A stretch of 64,000 nucleotides of DNA from Algoriphagus sanaruensis (GCF_001593605.1 NZ_CP012836.1:992001-1056000); one strand, 5' to 3'. Positions 17,213 to 26,493 are shown, counted from the stretch's first letter. Notes: generated by a model not told the origin, from the letters alone. Numbers and translations are program-made.

Positions 17213-19726
17213 ATGGCATCAGAAACACCTCGGGCAAATACCTTCAGAAAAAAGAGTGAAAACTCTAAAAAGGCAGCTCCAAAAAAGGAAGGCATGAAAT
17301 TGTCTTTGGGCAATTTCAAGTTTAAACAGTTGGGGATCACTGCAGGGATTGTTCTAATTTCAGTGAGTGTCTTTCTGGTTATTGCTTTTCTTTCTTATTT
17401 ATTTAGCGGACCTGCAGACCAAAGTTTGGTCATGAATAATCCTGATCCAGCAGTACGAGAAGTGGCTCGGGATTCCCAAAACTGGGTTGGATATTTGGGA
17501 GCACAAGCTTCGCATTGGCTGATTTACCGATGGTTCGGAATCGCCGCCTTTCTTATCCCTCCCTTCTTATTTCTTTTAGGTATTCGCTGGACATTTCGGG
17601 TTGCCTTGATGTCATTGACCAGGTATTCGATTTTTGCGCTATTCTTTACCGCTTGGTTGGGACTGCTGGCAGGATATATCGTTATTTTGATTGAGGGGTA
17701 TTCTTTCTGGGGATTTATTGCTGGGGGATTGGGTTATGAACTCGCCTTGTTGTCTTCAGAATTTTTGGGAATGGGGACTTTCATCCTGATCGCAGGTTCC
17801 CTACTGATTTTCATAGTGCTTTATTTTGGGTTAGAACAACTCAATTGGTTCTCTGCTAAACCCTATGAGGAGGAAGATTTAGCTTCTCCCGCTGCGAAAA
17901 CATCCATTAATCCTTTCGCTTCTGATTTGGATGAGGAAATTTCCGATGAAAATGAACTCGAGGAAGAGGAGGTTTACGATTACGGAAGCCTGTGGGAAAT
18001 CAAAAGTTCGGAAGAAGAGGAATCACCAGTCACTTCAAACAATGTTTCCTTAAGTCTAAATCCTTCTGCTGAGGAAATCGCCGAGGAAGATTTATTTGAT
18101 GTGCCCCAAGTGAATTTGTTGGATGAAGGACTTCCTAAAAGCAAGGGGGTAAGTGAAGGTAATTTTACCGTTCAACAAGCACCAGAGGTTGAAAAAACCG
18201 CTGAGCAGGTTGAGAATCTGGATCCCTATGATCCGACACTGGATCTTCCAAGGTATCAATATCCGACCTTGGACTTGCTCAATGAGTATGATGTGAAAAA
18301 GGTGACAGTTTCTCGACAAGAACTCGAAGAAAACAAAGACAAAATCGTCACTACCTTGGAAAACTTCCAAATTGGAATCCAAGGAATTCAAGCCACTATT
18401 GGGCCTACCGTTACCTTATACGAGATTGTTCCAAATCCTGGGATCAAGATCAGTAAAATTAAGAATCTTGAAGATGACATTGCTTTGAGCTTGGCTGCAT
18501 TGGGGATTCGAATCATAGCCCCGATTCCAGGAAAAGGTACGATCGGGATTGAAGTTCCAAATAAGAATCGCGAATTGGTGCCTGCCCGTGCGGTAATTGG
18601 AACCGAGAAGTTTATGAAGTCAGACAAAGATCTTCCGGTGGCTTTGGGTAAAACTATTTCCAATGAAGTCTTTGTCATGGATTTGGCCAAGATGCCCCAC
18701 CTGTTAATGGCAGGTGCAACAGGCCAAGGAAAGTCAGTTGGGCTGAACATGATTTTGGCTTCCTTGATTTACAAGAAGCATCCTTCGCAATTGAAATTTG
18801 TCCTAGTAGATCCGAAAAAGGTAGAGTTGACACTTTTCAATAAGATAGAAAGGCATTTTCTAGCCAAGTTACCGGGATCCGAGGAAGCGATTATTACGGA
18901 TACCAAAAAGGTAATCTACACCCTCAATTCATTGTGTATTGAGATGGATAACCGATACAACTTGCTCAAGGATGCAGGCTGTAGAAATCTAAAAGAGTAT
19001 AATGCCAAGTTTATCGCAAGAAAACTGAATCCTGAAAAAGGGCATTACTTTATGCCTTATATCGTCTTGGTTATTGATGAGTTGGCCGATTTGATGATGA
19101 CTGCAGGCAAGGAAATCGAAGCGCCAATTGCTCGCTTGGCTCAGCTAGCTCGTGCTATCGGTATTCATTTGGTGGTAGCTACTCAGCGACCTTCGGTTAA
19201 TGTCATCACCGGTATTATTAAGGCCAATTTCCCAGCTAGACTTTCATTTAGAGTTACTTCTAAGATTGACTCTAGAACCATCCTTGATGCTGGAGGAGCA
19301 GATCAATTAATTGGAATGGGAGATATGCTTCTTTCCCAAGGCTCAGAAATGATTCGACTTCAATGTGCTTTTTTGGATACTCCAGAAGTGGATGCGATTT
19401 GCGATTGGATTGGAAATCAAAAGGGATATTCCTCAGCCTATTTGTTGCCGGAGTTCGAAGGAGAGGAAGGAGATGGCTCTGCCTCTGATGTTGATTTATC
19501 CGATCGAGATCCGCTTTTTGATGACGCAGCGCGACTGATTGTATTGCATCAGCAAGGCAGTACTTCGCTAATTCAACGGAAATTGAAACTTGGATATAAT
19601 AGGGCGGGAAGAATCGTGGATCAGTTGGAAGCGGCCGGAATTGTAGGTCCTTTTGAAGGATCTAAGGCTAGAGAGGTCTTGGTTCAGGACGAGGCTAGTT
19701 TGGAACGGTTATTGAATAGTTTGTAG
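17213..19726 (+). CDS. ftsK: DNA translocase FtsK
   Basis: FtsK anchors at the division septum and pumps chromosomal DNA to complete segregation and dimer resolution. The 837 residues hold a basic cytoplasmic tail, four membrane helices between about 40 and 205, an acidic linker rich in Glu and Asp (about 215-340), the RecA-like motor with Walker A MAGATGQGKSVG (about 498-509) and Walker B VLVIDELADLMM, and the C-terminal gamma winged helix (about 770-837, STSLIQRKLKLGYNRAGRIVDQLE) that reads polar DNA sequences. The full-length layout is normal. lolA follows after 32 bases and may share its transcript. Confidence 0.97.
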   Translation: MASETPRANTFRKKSENSKKAAPKKEGMKLSLGNFKFKQLGITAGIVLISVSVFLVIAFLSYLFSGPADQSLVMNNPDPAVREVARDSQNWVGYLGAQASHWLIYRWFGIAAFLIPPFLFLLGIRWTFRVALMSLTRYSIFALFFTAWLGLLAGYIVILIEGYSFWGFIAGGLGYELALLSSEFLGMGTFILIAGSLLIFIVLYFGLEQLNWFSAKPYEEEDLASPAAKTSINPFASDLDEEISDENELEEEEVYDYGSLWEIKSSEEEESPVTSNNVSLSLNPSAEEIAEEDLFDVPQVNLLDEGLPKSKGVSEGNFTVQQAPEVEKTAEQVENLDPYDPTLDLPRYQYPTLDLLNEYDVKKVTVSRQELEENKDKIVTTLENFQIGIQGIQATIGPTVTLYEIVPNPGIKISKIKNLEDDIALSLAALGIRIIAPIPGKGTIGIEVPNKNRELVPARAVIGTEKFMKSDKDLPVALGKTISNEVFVMDLAKMPHLLMAGATGQGKSVGLNMILASLIYKKHPSQLKFVLVDPKKVELTLFNKIERHFLAKLPGSEEAIITDTKKVIYTLNSLCIEMDNRYNLLKDAGCRNLKEYNAKFIARKLNPEKGHYFMPYIVLVIDELADLMMTAGKEIEAPIARLAQLARAIGIHLVVATQRPSVNVITGIIKANFPARLSFRVTSKIDSRTILDAGGADQLIGMGDMLLSQGSEMIRLQCAFLDTPEVDAICDWIGNQKGYSSAYLLPEFEGEEGDGSASDVDLSDRDPLFDDAARLIVLHQQGSTSLIQRKLKLGYNRAGRIVDQLEAAGIVGPFEGSKAREVLVQDEASLERLLNSL

Positions 19727-19758
19727 TTACCGAATTTCGGATAATTACTTTCTTTTCC

Positions 19759-20412
19759 ATGAGATTAATCCCAGTAGTCCTACTCACCTTTCTTTCTCTG
19801 ATTTTTTCGCCGAATCTACTGGCGCAAAAAGACCCTAAGGCCAAAACAATCCTAGATGGAATGGCTCAAAAGTACCAAAGCCTCAAAGGATTTACGGCAA
19901 GTTTTGATTATACCTTTCAAGATGCTGGAGGAGCCGGCGATCGGCAGACCGGAGAGATTGCCGTTTCAGGAGATAAATATCGACTCAAACTTCCCGACCA
20001 GGAAATCTACAACGACGGAAAAACGGTCTGGACTTTTATCCAATCCGATGGTTACAAAGAAGTTACGGTCAATGATGTTACTCAAATGGAGGGCGAATTG
20101 ACTCCTTCGAATATTTACAAAATGTATCAAACGGGATTTAACTACCGACTTCTTGCCGATAAAACCTACCAAGGTAAAGCCGTTAATGTAGTTGAATTGA
20201 TCGCCCAAAAACCGAATGCTCCCTTTAAGCAGGTAAAGTTGATGGTAGATAAAGCTACCAAAGACCTATTGGGTTGGGAAATGTCCGATGGGCAAGGAGG
20301 AGTTTTCTCATACTCTTTTAAAAACCTGAAAGCAGCACCAAGTTTACCGGCAGATTATTTCGTTTTTGATATCAAAAAACATCCTGGAATCGAGGTGATT
20401 GATTTGAGGTGA
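19759..20412 (+). CDS. lolA: LolA-like outer-membrane lipoprotein carrier protein
   Basis: A 217-residue periplasmic protein with a signal peptide ending near LLAQ (residues 1-22). The rest matches the LolA/LolB-type half-barrel: the N-terminal helix LDGMAQKYQSLKGFTASFDYTF, then strands including GEIAVSGDKYRLKLPDQEIYNDGKTVWTF (cited in part). LolA carries lipoproteins from the LolCDE complex to the outer membrane. It follows ftsK by 32 bases, a neighbour pair seen in many bacteria. Confidence 0.87.
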   Translation: MRLIPVVLLTFLSLIFSPNLLAQKDPKAKTILDGMAQKYQSLKGFTASFDYTFQDAGGAGDRQTGEIAVSGDKYRLKLPDQEIYNDGKTVWTFIQSDGYKEVTVNDVTQMEGELTPSNIYKMYQTGFNYRLLADKTYQGKAVNVVELIAQKPNAPFKQVKLMVDKATKDLLGWEMSDGQGGVFSYSFKNLKAAPSLPADYFVFDIKKHPGIEVIDLR

Positions 20413-20445
20413 AATCAAACCTTTTTCGATTTTTTGTTTACCTGA

Positions 20446-20994
20446 TTAAGGATTAATCTTTTCCTTTTTGAATTCCTCTACGATTTCCGCCATGGTGCCA
20501 ATGGCTTCTTTTACTTTGGGGAAAATAGGTTCCAAAACCCAAATTACGCTCGGGGCTAATGGTTCGATGTATTGAAGGTATTCACTTTTAGCTCTCCATT
20601 CTCTTGGCATTTTCAAATCAAATTGAAGAGACAGCCACATAAAGAGACTAATAAAAAATCCGGATTTGATTATCCCTAAAATCGCTCCTGCAATGCTATC
20701 AAAACCACCAAGCAGGATCATATCCATCATTTTTTTCAATACCCAACCTGCAAGATTAACGATGATCAGGGTCAGAAAAAATACGATTAGGAAGGCCATG
20801 ATTGGAAAGGCAAAGGTTAGTTCATCAGAGTGATCAGCCAACCATTGGCTCACAGGATCCATAAAATATACACCCAGAATAATGGCTAAAACAAAGCCTA
20901 TGAGACCCACAATACTCAGCAACAAGCCTTTTTTGTAGCCCTCATAGGCTCCTAGTCCAATTAGGATCAATATGATGATATCAATTGGCGCCAA
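20446..20994 (-). CDS. CvpA family membrane protein
   Basis: A 182-residue protein with four membrane helices (about 3-20, 27-47, 61-85 and 100-125), opening with the family-typical IDIIILILIGLGAYEGYKKGLL. In E. coli CvpA is needed for colicin V production and envelope stress tolerance; the molecular role is unclear. The C-terminal ~50 residues are soluble and charged. It starts one base after the yqeY-like stop and so shares its operon. Confidence 0.85.
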   Translation of the reverse strand: MAPIDIIILILIGLGAYEGYKKGLLLSIVGLIGFVLAIILGVYFMDPVSQWLADHSDELTFAFPIMAFLIVFFLTLIIVNLAGWVLKKMMDMILLGGFDSIAGAILGIIKSGFFISLFMWLSLQFDLKMPREWRAKSEYLQYIEPLAPSVIWVLEPIFPKVKEAIGTMAEIVEEFKKEKINP

Positions 20995-20995
20995 A

Positions 20996-21448
20996 TCAAC
21001 TATTGAGTAATGCTTTGACTTTATCTGCGATTGCTTTTCCGTCGGCTTTTCCTGCCAACTGCTTGCTCGCTACACCCATTACTTTTCCCATATCTTTTGG
21101 ACCAGCTGCACCGGTAGAACTGATTATTTCCTGAATAGCAGCACTCAATTCTTCATCAGAAAGCGCCTTCGGCAAAAATTCTTGGATTACGGCTAATTCA
21201 GCTAATTCGACTTCCAAAAGGTCTGCCCGTCCTTGCTTTTCATAGATATCAGCAGAGTCTTTTCGCTGCTTGGCGGCTTTTGTCAAGAGCTTCATCTCGT
21301 CATCCGCACTCAAGGTTCCTGAAAAACCCTCTTTAGTCTCTTCCAACAAAATCATCGATTTGATGGCTCGCAATGCAGTTAATCTTACCTTGTCCTTGGC
21401 AATCATTGCGGATTTTATTTGACTTTCTACATTCTGCTTTAAACTCAT
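20996..21448 (-). CDS. GatB/YqeY domain-containing protein
   Basis: A 150-residue YqeY-type protein, homologous to the C-terminal tRNA-binding domain of the GatB amidotransferase subunit. The N-terminal helical half (KSAMIAKDKVRLTALRAIKS) is followed by the YqeY domain proper (VIQEFLPKALSDEELSAAI, GPKDMGKVMGVASKQLAGKADGKAI). The free-standing protein's role is unknown; tRNA-related activity is inferred from the fold. It is divergent to pdxJ and leads the cvpA operon. Confidence 0.92.
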   Translation of the reverse strand: MSLKQNVESQIKSAMIAKDKVRLTALRAIKSMILLEETKEGFSGTLSADDEMKLLTKAAKQRKDSADIYEKQGRADLLEVELAELAVIQEFLPKALSDEELSAAIQEIISSTGAAGPKDMGKVMGVASKQLAGKADGKAIADKVKALLNS

Positions 21449-21454
21449 TCGTCC

Positions 21455-21462
21455 TAAGTTTG
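21455..21462 (+). promoter_or_regulatory. Candidate -7 element for pdxJ
   Basis: TAAGTTTG exactly fits TAnnTTTG and stands 48 bases upstream of the pdxJ start, just outside the divergent yqeY-like start codon. A matching -33 TTG would fall inside that coding region and is not clear. Confidence 0.35.
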
Positions 21463-21510
21463 TGTTACTACTTCAATACCGGGTAAAAATACCCCTTTTT
21501 CCTTGCCGAT

Positions 21511-22227
21511 ATGACAAAGCTGAGTGTAAATATCAATAAGATCGCCACCCTGCGCAATGCCCGGGGAGCCAATAATCCTGATGTAATTAAAGTTGCTCTA
21601 GATTGTGAGCGATTTGGTGCAGAGGGAATTACCGTACATCCACGGCCTGATGAGCGACATATTCGTTATCAGGATGCTGTGGATTTGGCTAAAGTGGTTA
21701 CGACTGAGTTCAACATCGAGGGCTACCCTGATCAGCGATTTATGCAGTTGATCCGTGAAGTGAAGCCTGCTCAAGCGACTTTGGTTCCTGATCCGCCGAA
21801 TGCCATCACCTCTAATACAGGATGGGATACCATTGCTCATCAGAGCATGCTGAAAGACATTGTGGCCGAGCTCAAAGAAATCGGCACGCGTGTATCCATT
21901 TTCATTAATCCTGAAGCGAAATATTTTGAGCCGGCCAAGCTTACAGGAACTGATCGGGTCGAACTGTATACGGAACCTTATGCTTCGAACTACCATCAAG
22001 ATCGGGAGAAAGCTGTGAAATCCTATGTAGAGGTAGCCCATGTCGCCCGAGAATTGGGTTTGGGACTGAATGCTGGGCACGATTTGGATTTACATAATTT
22101 GGCCTACCTCAAGCAGCAGATTCCATTCTTGGAAGAAGTCTCGATTGGTCACGCGCTAATCTGCGATGCGCTGTACTACGGATTGGAAAACACCATTCAG
22201 ATGTACAGGAGGCAGTTGGAGATTTGA
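21511..22227 (+). CDS. pdxJ: Pyridoxine 5'-phosphate synthase
   Basis: Joins 1-deoxy-D-xylulose 5-phosphate with 3-amino-2-oxopropyl phosphate to make pyridoxine 5'-phosphate in vitamin B6 synthesis. The 238-residue TIM barrel shows the family blocks [34 protein letters not shown] (active-site His and Arg) and [15 protein letters not shown] (catalytic His region), then [18 protein letters not shown]. The last codons overlap a long upstream extension of the next gene, but the real start of that gene lies 131 bases further on. Confidence 0.97.
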   Translation: MTKLSVNINKIATLRNARGANNPDVIKVALDCERFGAEGITVHPRPDERHIRYQDAVDLAKVVTTEFNIEGYPDQRFMQLIREVKPAQATLVPDPPNAITSNTGWDTIAHQSMLKDIVAELKEIGTRVSIFINPEAKYFEPAKLTGTDRVELYTEPYASNYHQDREKAVKSYVEVAHVARELGLGLNAGHDLDLHNLAYLKQQIPFLEEVSIGHALICDALYYGLENTIQMYRRQLEI

Positions 22228-22254
22228 TTGAATTGAAAGATTGGAAAATTAGAA

Positions 22255-22289
22255 GTTGGAAGGTGGTAATGTTGGAAAGTTGTAAAGTT
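22255..22289 (+). repeat. Dispersed 35-base intergenic repeat, copy 1
   Basis: This stretch (GTTGGAAGG... to ...GTAAAGTT) matches the reverse complement of 38491-38525 at 29 of 35 positions. It is made of GTTGnAAAG-like units. It lies between pdxJ and the alpha/beta hydrolase, outside any believable coding frame. Confidence 0.55.
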
Positions 22290-22324
22290 TCCTCGTATCG
22301 ATGGCCTTCACTCTACCAAAGATC

Positions 22325-22350
22325 TCGTAAATCGTATTTCGTAAATCGTA
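22325..22350 (+). repeat. Direct repeat TCGTAAATCGTA, two copies
   Basis: TCGTAAATCGTA occurs at 22325-22336 and 22339-22350 with a two-base spacer, ending nine bases before the hydrolase start codon. The same 12-mer, with a further partial copy, is found at 59521 in front of a dipeptidase gene. Confidence 0.6.
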
Positions 22351-22358
22351 CTTTCAAA

Positions 22359-23117
22359 ATGAAGCTTAACTTCAGAAAAAGTGGCTCCGGCCCTCCTCTC
22401 GTCATTCTCCATGGACTTTTTGGTTCGCTGGACAACTGGTTTTCCATCGCCAAGGAATTGGTCGAGCACTACACCTTGTACCTAGTCGATCAACGAAATC
22501 ATGGAGACTCTCCCCATGCTGAGGAATGGAACTATGCCGTGATGGTGGAAGATTTAAAGGAATTGTTGGATGACGAAAGCCTGGAAAAAATCCACCTGAT
22601 GGGCCATTCCATGGGAGGGAAGACCGTTATGAACTTTGCGGTTACCTACCCCGATCGAGTTGAGAAACTGATTGTGGCTGATATTGCACCGAGATTTTAT
22701 CCGATTCACCATCAGACGATTTTGGAAGGATTGAATTCCCTGAATCTGAAGCAAATCAAATCCCGCAAAGAAGCCGATGATCAATTGGCAAAATACATTC
22801 CCGAACTGGGCGTGCGGCAGTTTTTGCTGAAAAGTCTGACCCGAGACAGCGAGGGCTTTGCATGGAAGATCAACCTGAAGGTCATCACCGAAAAGATTGA
22901 AAATGTAGGAGAAGCCTTGGATGAAGGTGCTGTTTTCGAAGGCCCAACCTTATTCCTTGCAGGAGCCAATTCCAACTATATCCAGCAAAAGGACTTGCCC
23001 GACTTGGAGGCCCATTTCCCAAATTACGAACTCGAGTTTATCCCCAATGCCGGTCACTGGCTCCATGCTGAGCAGCCTCATGCAGTCGTTGAGGAGATAA
23101 GGAGGTTTTTGGGCTAA
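22359..23117 (+). CDS. Alpha/beta-fold hydrolase (YbfF-like esterase)
   Basis: A 252-residue cytoplasmic hydrolase. The oxyanion segment LHGLFGSLDNW, the strand 4 motif DQRNHGDSPH, the nucleophile elbow GHSMGG (Ser84) and the C-terminal histidine in NAGHWLHAEQP make a complete catalytic triad layout with the style of the YbfF/acyl-CoA esterase group. The substrate is unknown. I start at ATG 22359, where the family N-terminus begins (MKLNFRKSGSGPPLV); the frame stays open back into pdxJ, but that part is repeat-derived. Confidence 0.85.
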   Translation: MKLNFRKSGSGPPLVILHGLFGSLDNWFSIAKELVEHYTLYLVDQRNHGDSPHAEEWNYAVMVEDLKELLDDESLEKIHLMGHSMGGKTVMNFAVTYPDRVEKLIVADIAPRFYPIHHQTILEGLNSLNLKQIKSRKEADDQLAKYIPELGVRQFLLKSLTRDSEGFAWKINLKVITEKIENVGEALDEGAVFEGPTLFLAGANSNYIQQKDLPDLEAHFPNYELEFIPNAGHWLHAEQPHAVVEEIRRFLG

Positions 23118-23121
23118 AACG

Positions 23122-23160
23122 AAAAAGGGGTGAATCTGAATTTGATCTCACCCCTTTTTT
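23122..23160. terminator. Bidirectional terminator
   Basis: The AAAAAGGGGTGA / TCACCCCTTTTT stem, with a 14-base loop, lies between the convergent hydrolase and amidohydrolase genes. T-runs follow on both strands. Confidence 0.88.
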
Positions 23161-23162
23161 TC

Positions 23163-23190
23163 AGCTTTCTGCCTTTAGCTTTCTGCCTTT
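23163..23190 (+). repeat. Tandem 14-base duplication
   Basis: AGCTTTCTGCCTTT occurs twice without a gap (23163-23176 and 23177-23190), ending at the amidohydrolase stop codon. Confidence 0.8.
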
Positions 23191-24524
23191 CACTTCACCT
23201 TCTTCCCATGCTTAATTACCAGATCCACATTCTGGAGCAAATTAATGTAGCGAAGGACGTCTCCACGAACAGCAATAATGTCAGCGAATTTTCCTTCGGA
23301 TATCGTCCCATAGTCCTTGTCCACTTTCATGGCTACTGCAGGCCAGTAGGTAGCCGCCTTAATCGTCAATAAGGGATCCATTCCAAACTGATTCACCCAC
23401 ACATCCAGCTCATTCCAAGTGCTTTGACTGTGGAATTTCATCGGAATGCCGCTGTCTGTTCCTACCAGCATCACCACGCCACTTTCTTTTAGCTGGGCAA
23501 ATTTGCGGGTAAGAGTAGGTTTTCTTACTGGAGTAAGTTGGAAGTAAGACATTCTTCCTGGATATCTCAAAGAAGCTCTAATATCTCTTATAATCGAATC
23601 CGGTAATCCCAAATGCCAAGAGGGGTCGTCCAGCTTTTCGGGATTGTCACGGACATATTCATAATTCCAAAGGCCCTCCACGGTTGGCGTCCAGAACAGT
23701 GGACCTAGATTCATTTTGGCAGCCCGCTCTTTCATCATCCGCATGATGTCTTCGGGATATTCCGGTGCCGAACTCAAACCCGTATGTTCAAAATTATCCA
23801 CGCCGATCTGCAAGCCGATTCGGATTTCGTCTGGACGATGGGAGTGGCCTACGACCATTTTTCCGTACTTATGAGCTTCATCGACTACTGCTTTGGCTTC
23901 CTCTAGGGTCATCTGATCCTGATCGATCAGCTTGATCACATCCACTCCGGCATCGATCAGTTTTTTGACTTTGGCGCGCGCATCGGCAGCTCCATTGACT
24001 CCCCAGCGGAAGGCTTCTGTGCCGGGATAGGGCGCTTTTTGGATAAAAGGGCCAGAAACATAAATGGTCGGACCGGGGATTTCACCTCGGTTAATCTTTT
24101 CTCGGACATTGATGCTGGGTTCCAAAGGGGCCCCCAAATCTCTGGTGCTAGTAACTCCAGCCATTAATAATTGATGCGCAGAAGAAGGCATGATGACTGA
24201 TTCCAATACGTCCAAATAGGTCGTGTCCCAATGGGTGTAATCGCTGTGACCATTGAGCATCAGGTGCACGTGCATATCCCAAAGTCCAGGAAGGACGCTC
24301 ATTCCCTCAGTGGAAATAACTTCTGCATCTGCCGGTATTTTCAGACTTCCAACTTGCCCCACGGCTTTGATCCGCTCGCCTTCGACGATGATGACCGAAT
24401 TGCGAATGGGAGTGCCTCCAAAACCGTCGATTAGGGTGCCGCCGACGAGGGCTTTTAAGTTTTGGGAGAAGGCTTGGAACGAAAGCAAATACAAAAGGCC
24501 GAGTGTAAGTATTCTAATCTTCAT
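23190..24524 (-). CDS. Secreted amidohydrolase family protein
   Basis: A 444-residue metal-dependent hydrolase with a signal peptide (residues 1-21, LYLLSFQAFSQ), so it acts in the periplasm or outside. The metal-site HxH motif is WDMHVHLML (His85, His87); further ligands are expected at KLI (lysine), GHSHR, the EHTG segment and GTDSG. The N- and C-terminal strands form the small beta-sandwich typical of imidazolonepropionase/prolidase-like amidohydrolases (GGTLIDGFGG; GKFADIIAVRGD). The substrate cannot be told; secreted relatives cleave dipeptides or cyclic amides. Start taken at ATG 24524 because the signal peptide begins there. Confidence 0.87.
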   Translation of the reverse strand: MKIRILTLGLLYLLSFQAFSQNLKALVGGTLIDGFGGTPIRNSVIIVEGERIKAVGQVGSLKIPADAEVISTEGMSVLPGLWDMHVHLMLNGHSDYTHWDTTYLDVLESVIMPSSAHQLLMAGVTSTRDLGAPLEPSINVREKINRGEIPGPTIYVSGPFIQKAPYPGTEAFRWGVNGAADARAKVKKLIDAGVDVIKLIDQDQMTLEEAKAVVDEAHKYGKMVVGHSHRPDEIRIGLQIGVDNFEHTGLSSAPEYPEDIMRMMKERAAKMNLGPLFWTPTVEGLWNYEYVRDNPEKLDDPSWHLGLPDSIIRDIRASLRYPGRMSYFQLTPVRKPTLTRKFAQLKESGVVMLVGTDSGIPMKFHSQSTWNELDVWVNQFGMDPLLTIKAATYWPAVAMKVDKDYGTISEGKFADIIAVRGDVLRYINLLQNVDLVIKHGKKVK

Positions 24525-24615
24525 GTCAGAATTAGGGAAGCTGATAATGATCAAAAAGGTAATGATTTTGACTGTTTAATTTTAACTTTCGCCCCCATTA
24601 TCTCTTTCTGATAAA

Positions 24616-25326
24616 ATGCCCAAAGGAAAGCTTTTCTTAATCCCTAGTGTCTTGGCTGAAAATACCGCCCATTGGGTGATTTCTCCCCAAGTACAGGAAG
24701 TCATCGCCCATACCAAGATCTTTTTGGTTGAAAATCCACGCTCTGCCCGCCGCTATATTTCCAGTCTAAAGCTCGGGGTTAATATTGAAGAATTGCATCT
24801 GGAGATCTTGGACAAAGACACCAAGCCGGAGCAATTACCCCGCCTGATGCTTCCGCTGATGAACGGGGCGGATATTGGGGTGATTTCCGAAGCGGGATGT
24901 CCGGGAATCGCCGACCCAGGAGCCTTGGCTGTTGCCTATGCCCACCAAAAGGGAATTCAGGTCGTACCCATTTCCGGGCCTAGTTCTATGTTTTTGGCAT
25001 TGATGGGTTCTGGCTTCAATGGACAGTCGTTCGCATTTCATGGCTATTTGCCTATCGATAAAAAAGACAGAGCTATCGCTGTCAAAAAACTCGAATCTGA
25101 GTCGATTCGGGAAAAACGCGCTCAAATTTTTATGGAAACGCCTTTTCGTAACAACCAACTCTTGGAAGATTTACTTTCCACTTTAGGTCCTCACACTAAG
25201 CTTTGCATTGCCAAAAACCTCACAGCTTCAGATGAATTTATTCAAACCAAAACTGTTGCCGATTGGAAAAATCATCCCGTTGATCTGCATAAAGTCCCTA
25301 CTGTATTTGTCCTTCAAGCCTTCTAA
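24616..25326 (+). CDS. RsmI-like SAM-dependent methyltransferase (tetrapyrrole methylase fold)
   Basis: A 236-residue protein of the tetrapyrrole methylase fold. It has the RsmI family core VISEAGCPGIADPG and VVPISGPSSMFLALMGSGFNGQSFAFHGYLP. RsmI methylates the 2'-O of C1402 in 16S rRNA; this is the shorter Bacteroidota paralogue that lacks the usual N-terminal GTLYLVPTPIGN motif (here LFLIPSVLAENTAHW), so the target may differ. The dipeptidase starts three bases after its stop. Confidence 0.82.
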   Translation: MPKGKLFLIPSVLAENTAHWVISPQVQEVIAHTKIFLVENPRSARRYISSLKLGVNIEELHLEILDKDTKPEQLPRLMLPLMNGADIGVISEAGCPGIADPGALAVAYAHQKGIQVVPISGPSSMFLALMGSGFNGQSFAFHGYLPIDKKDRAIAVKKLESESIREKRAQIFMETPFRNNQLLEDLLSTLGPHTKLCIAKNLTASDEFIQTKTVADWKNHPVDLHKVPTVFVLQAF

Positions 25327-25329
25327 GCC

Positions 25330-26400
25330 ATGTTTACCATAGACGCGCACCTCGACTTGAGTATGAATGCCCTCGAGTGGAATCGGGACCTCACCCGACC
25401 TGTTGCCGAGATCAATGCCCGCGAAAAAGGCCTGAGCGACAAACCCGACCGGGGAAATGCAACCGTCTCTCTTCCTGAGCTTCGCAATGGAAATATCGGG
25501 CTGGTAGTGGCAACACAGATCGCCCGATTCGTGGCACCGGAAAATCCCCTTCCGGGTTGGCATTCGCCAGAGCAAGCCTGGGCTCAGACTCAAGGTCAAT
25601 TGGCTTGGTATCGTGCCATGGTCGAAAAGGGCGAAATGACCCAAATCCGAAATTGGAGCGAGTTGGAAGCGCACTTGGCTCACTGGAATCAAGGCGAGGA
25701 CAAAAGCCAAAAGCCGGTGGGATTTATCCTTTCACTGGAAGGAGCTGACTCGATTGTGAATTTGGATTATTTGGAAAAAGCCTACGAAAGCGGGCTTCGT
25801 GCTTTAGGTCCTGCACATTATGGACCGGGACGATATGCCTTTGGGACAGATTCTTCTGCGCCTTTGAGTCAGCAAGGAAAAGACTTGGTGAAGAAAATGG
25901 ATGAGCTCGGGATTATTTTGGATGCCACTCACCTCTGTGATTTGGCATTTTGGGATGCTTTGGAGATTTACCAAGGGCCAGTATGGGCAAGTCACAACAA
26001 CTGCCGCGCACTGGTCGATCACAACCGACAGTTTTCCGACGAGATGATCAAAGCGCTGGTCGATCGAGGTGCAGTGATCGGTGGAGCATTCGATGCATGG
26101 ATGCTAAGTCCAGGTTGGGTGAGAGGGAAAAGCACTCCGAAAGAGCGAAATGTCACTATCTCAACGGTTTTGGATCACTTAGATCACATTTGTCAGATTG
26201 CGGGAAATGCCAATCACATCGGAATCGGATCGGACTTGGATGGTGCTTTTGGAACTGAGCAAAGTCCGGCAGACTTGGAGACTATTGCTGATTTGCAGAA
26301 AATCCCAGACCTCCTTCGGGCTAGAGGTTATTCGGAGATAGATCTAGAAAAAGTCATGCATGGCAATTGGCTACGTTTTCTGGAGAATGCTTGGAAGTAG
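25330..26400 (+). CDS. Membrane dipeptidase-type peptidase (family M19)
   Basis: A 356-residue zinc dipeptidase homologue. The metal residues of renal dipeptidase are recognisable: DAHLDLS (His7, Asp9), SLEGAD (Glu137), ATHLCD and the SHNNCRAL histidine, with the closing IGIGSDLDGAFG motif. There is no signal peptide, so it is probably cytoplasmic. It likely cleaves dipeptides, possibly with D-residues. It is coupled to the RsmI-like gene by a three-base gap. A second M19 gene lies at 59594 and is only distantly similar. Confidence 0.9.
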   Translation: MFTIDAHLDLSMNALEWNRDLTRPVAEINAREKGLSDKPDRGNATVSLPELRNGNIGLVVATQIARFVAPENPLPGWHSPEQAWAQTQGQLAWYRAMVEKGEMTQIRNWSELEAHLAHWNQGEDKSQKPVGFILSLEGADSIVNLDYLEKAYESGLRALGPAHYGPGRYAFGTDSSAPLSQQGKDLVKKMDELGIILDATHLCDLAFWDALEIYQGPVWASHNNCRALVDHNRQFSDEMIKALVDRGAVIGGAFDAWMLSPGWVRGKSTPKERNVTISTVLDHLDHICQIAGNANHIGIGSDLDGAFGTEQSPADLETIADLQKIPDLLRARGYSEIDLEKVMHGNWLRFLENAWK

Positions 26401-26493
26401 TTTGGAAGTTTTTGGCTAAATCCAAGAATTATCTTTTGCATAAGTGGTCTTAAATGAATTATTTGCACCTGTGTATCGCCCAACCTTTAGTAT

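Noticed and set aside
20413..20445. Terminator between lolA and cvpA
   Set aside because: T-rich sequence is present but no stable GC-containing stem was found.
22325..22350. Direct repeats considered as a CRISPR fragment
   Set aside because: Units are only 12 bases with a two-base gap; no spacers and no cas genes.
22224..22358. N-terminal 45-residue extension of the alpha/beta hydrolase
   Set aside because: The extension is translated from dispersed repeats; the family N-terminus starts at 22359.
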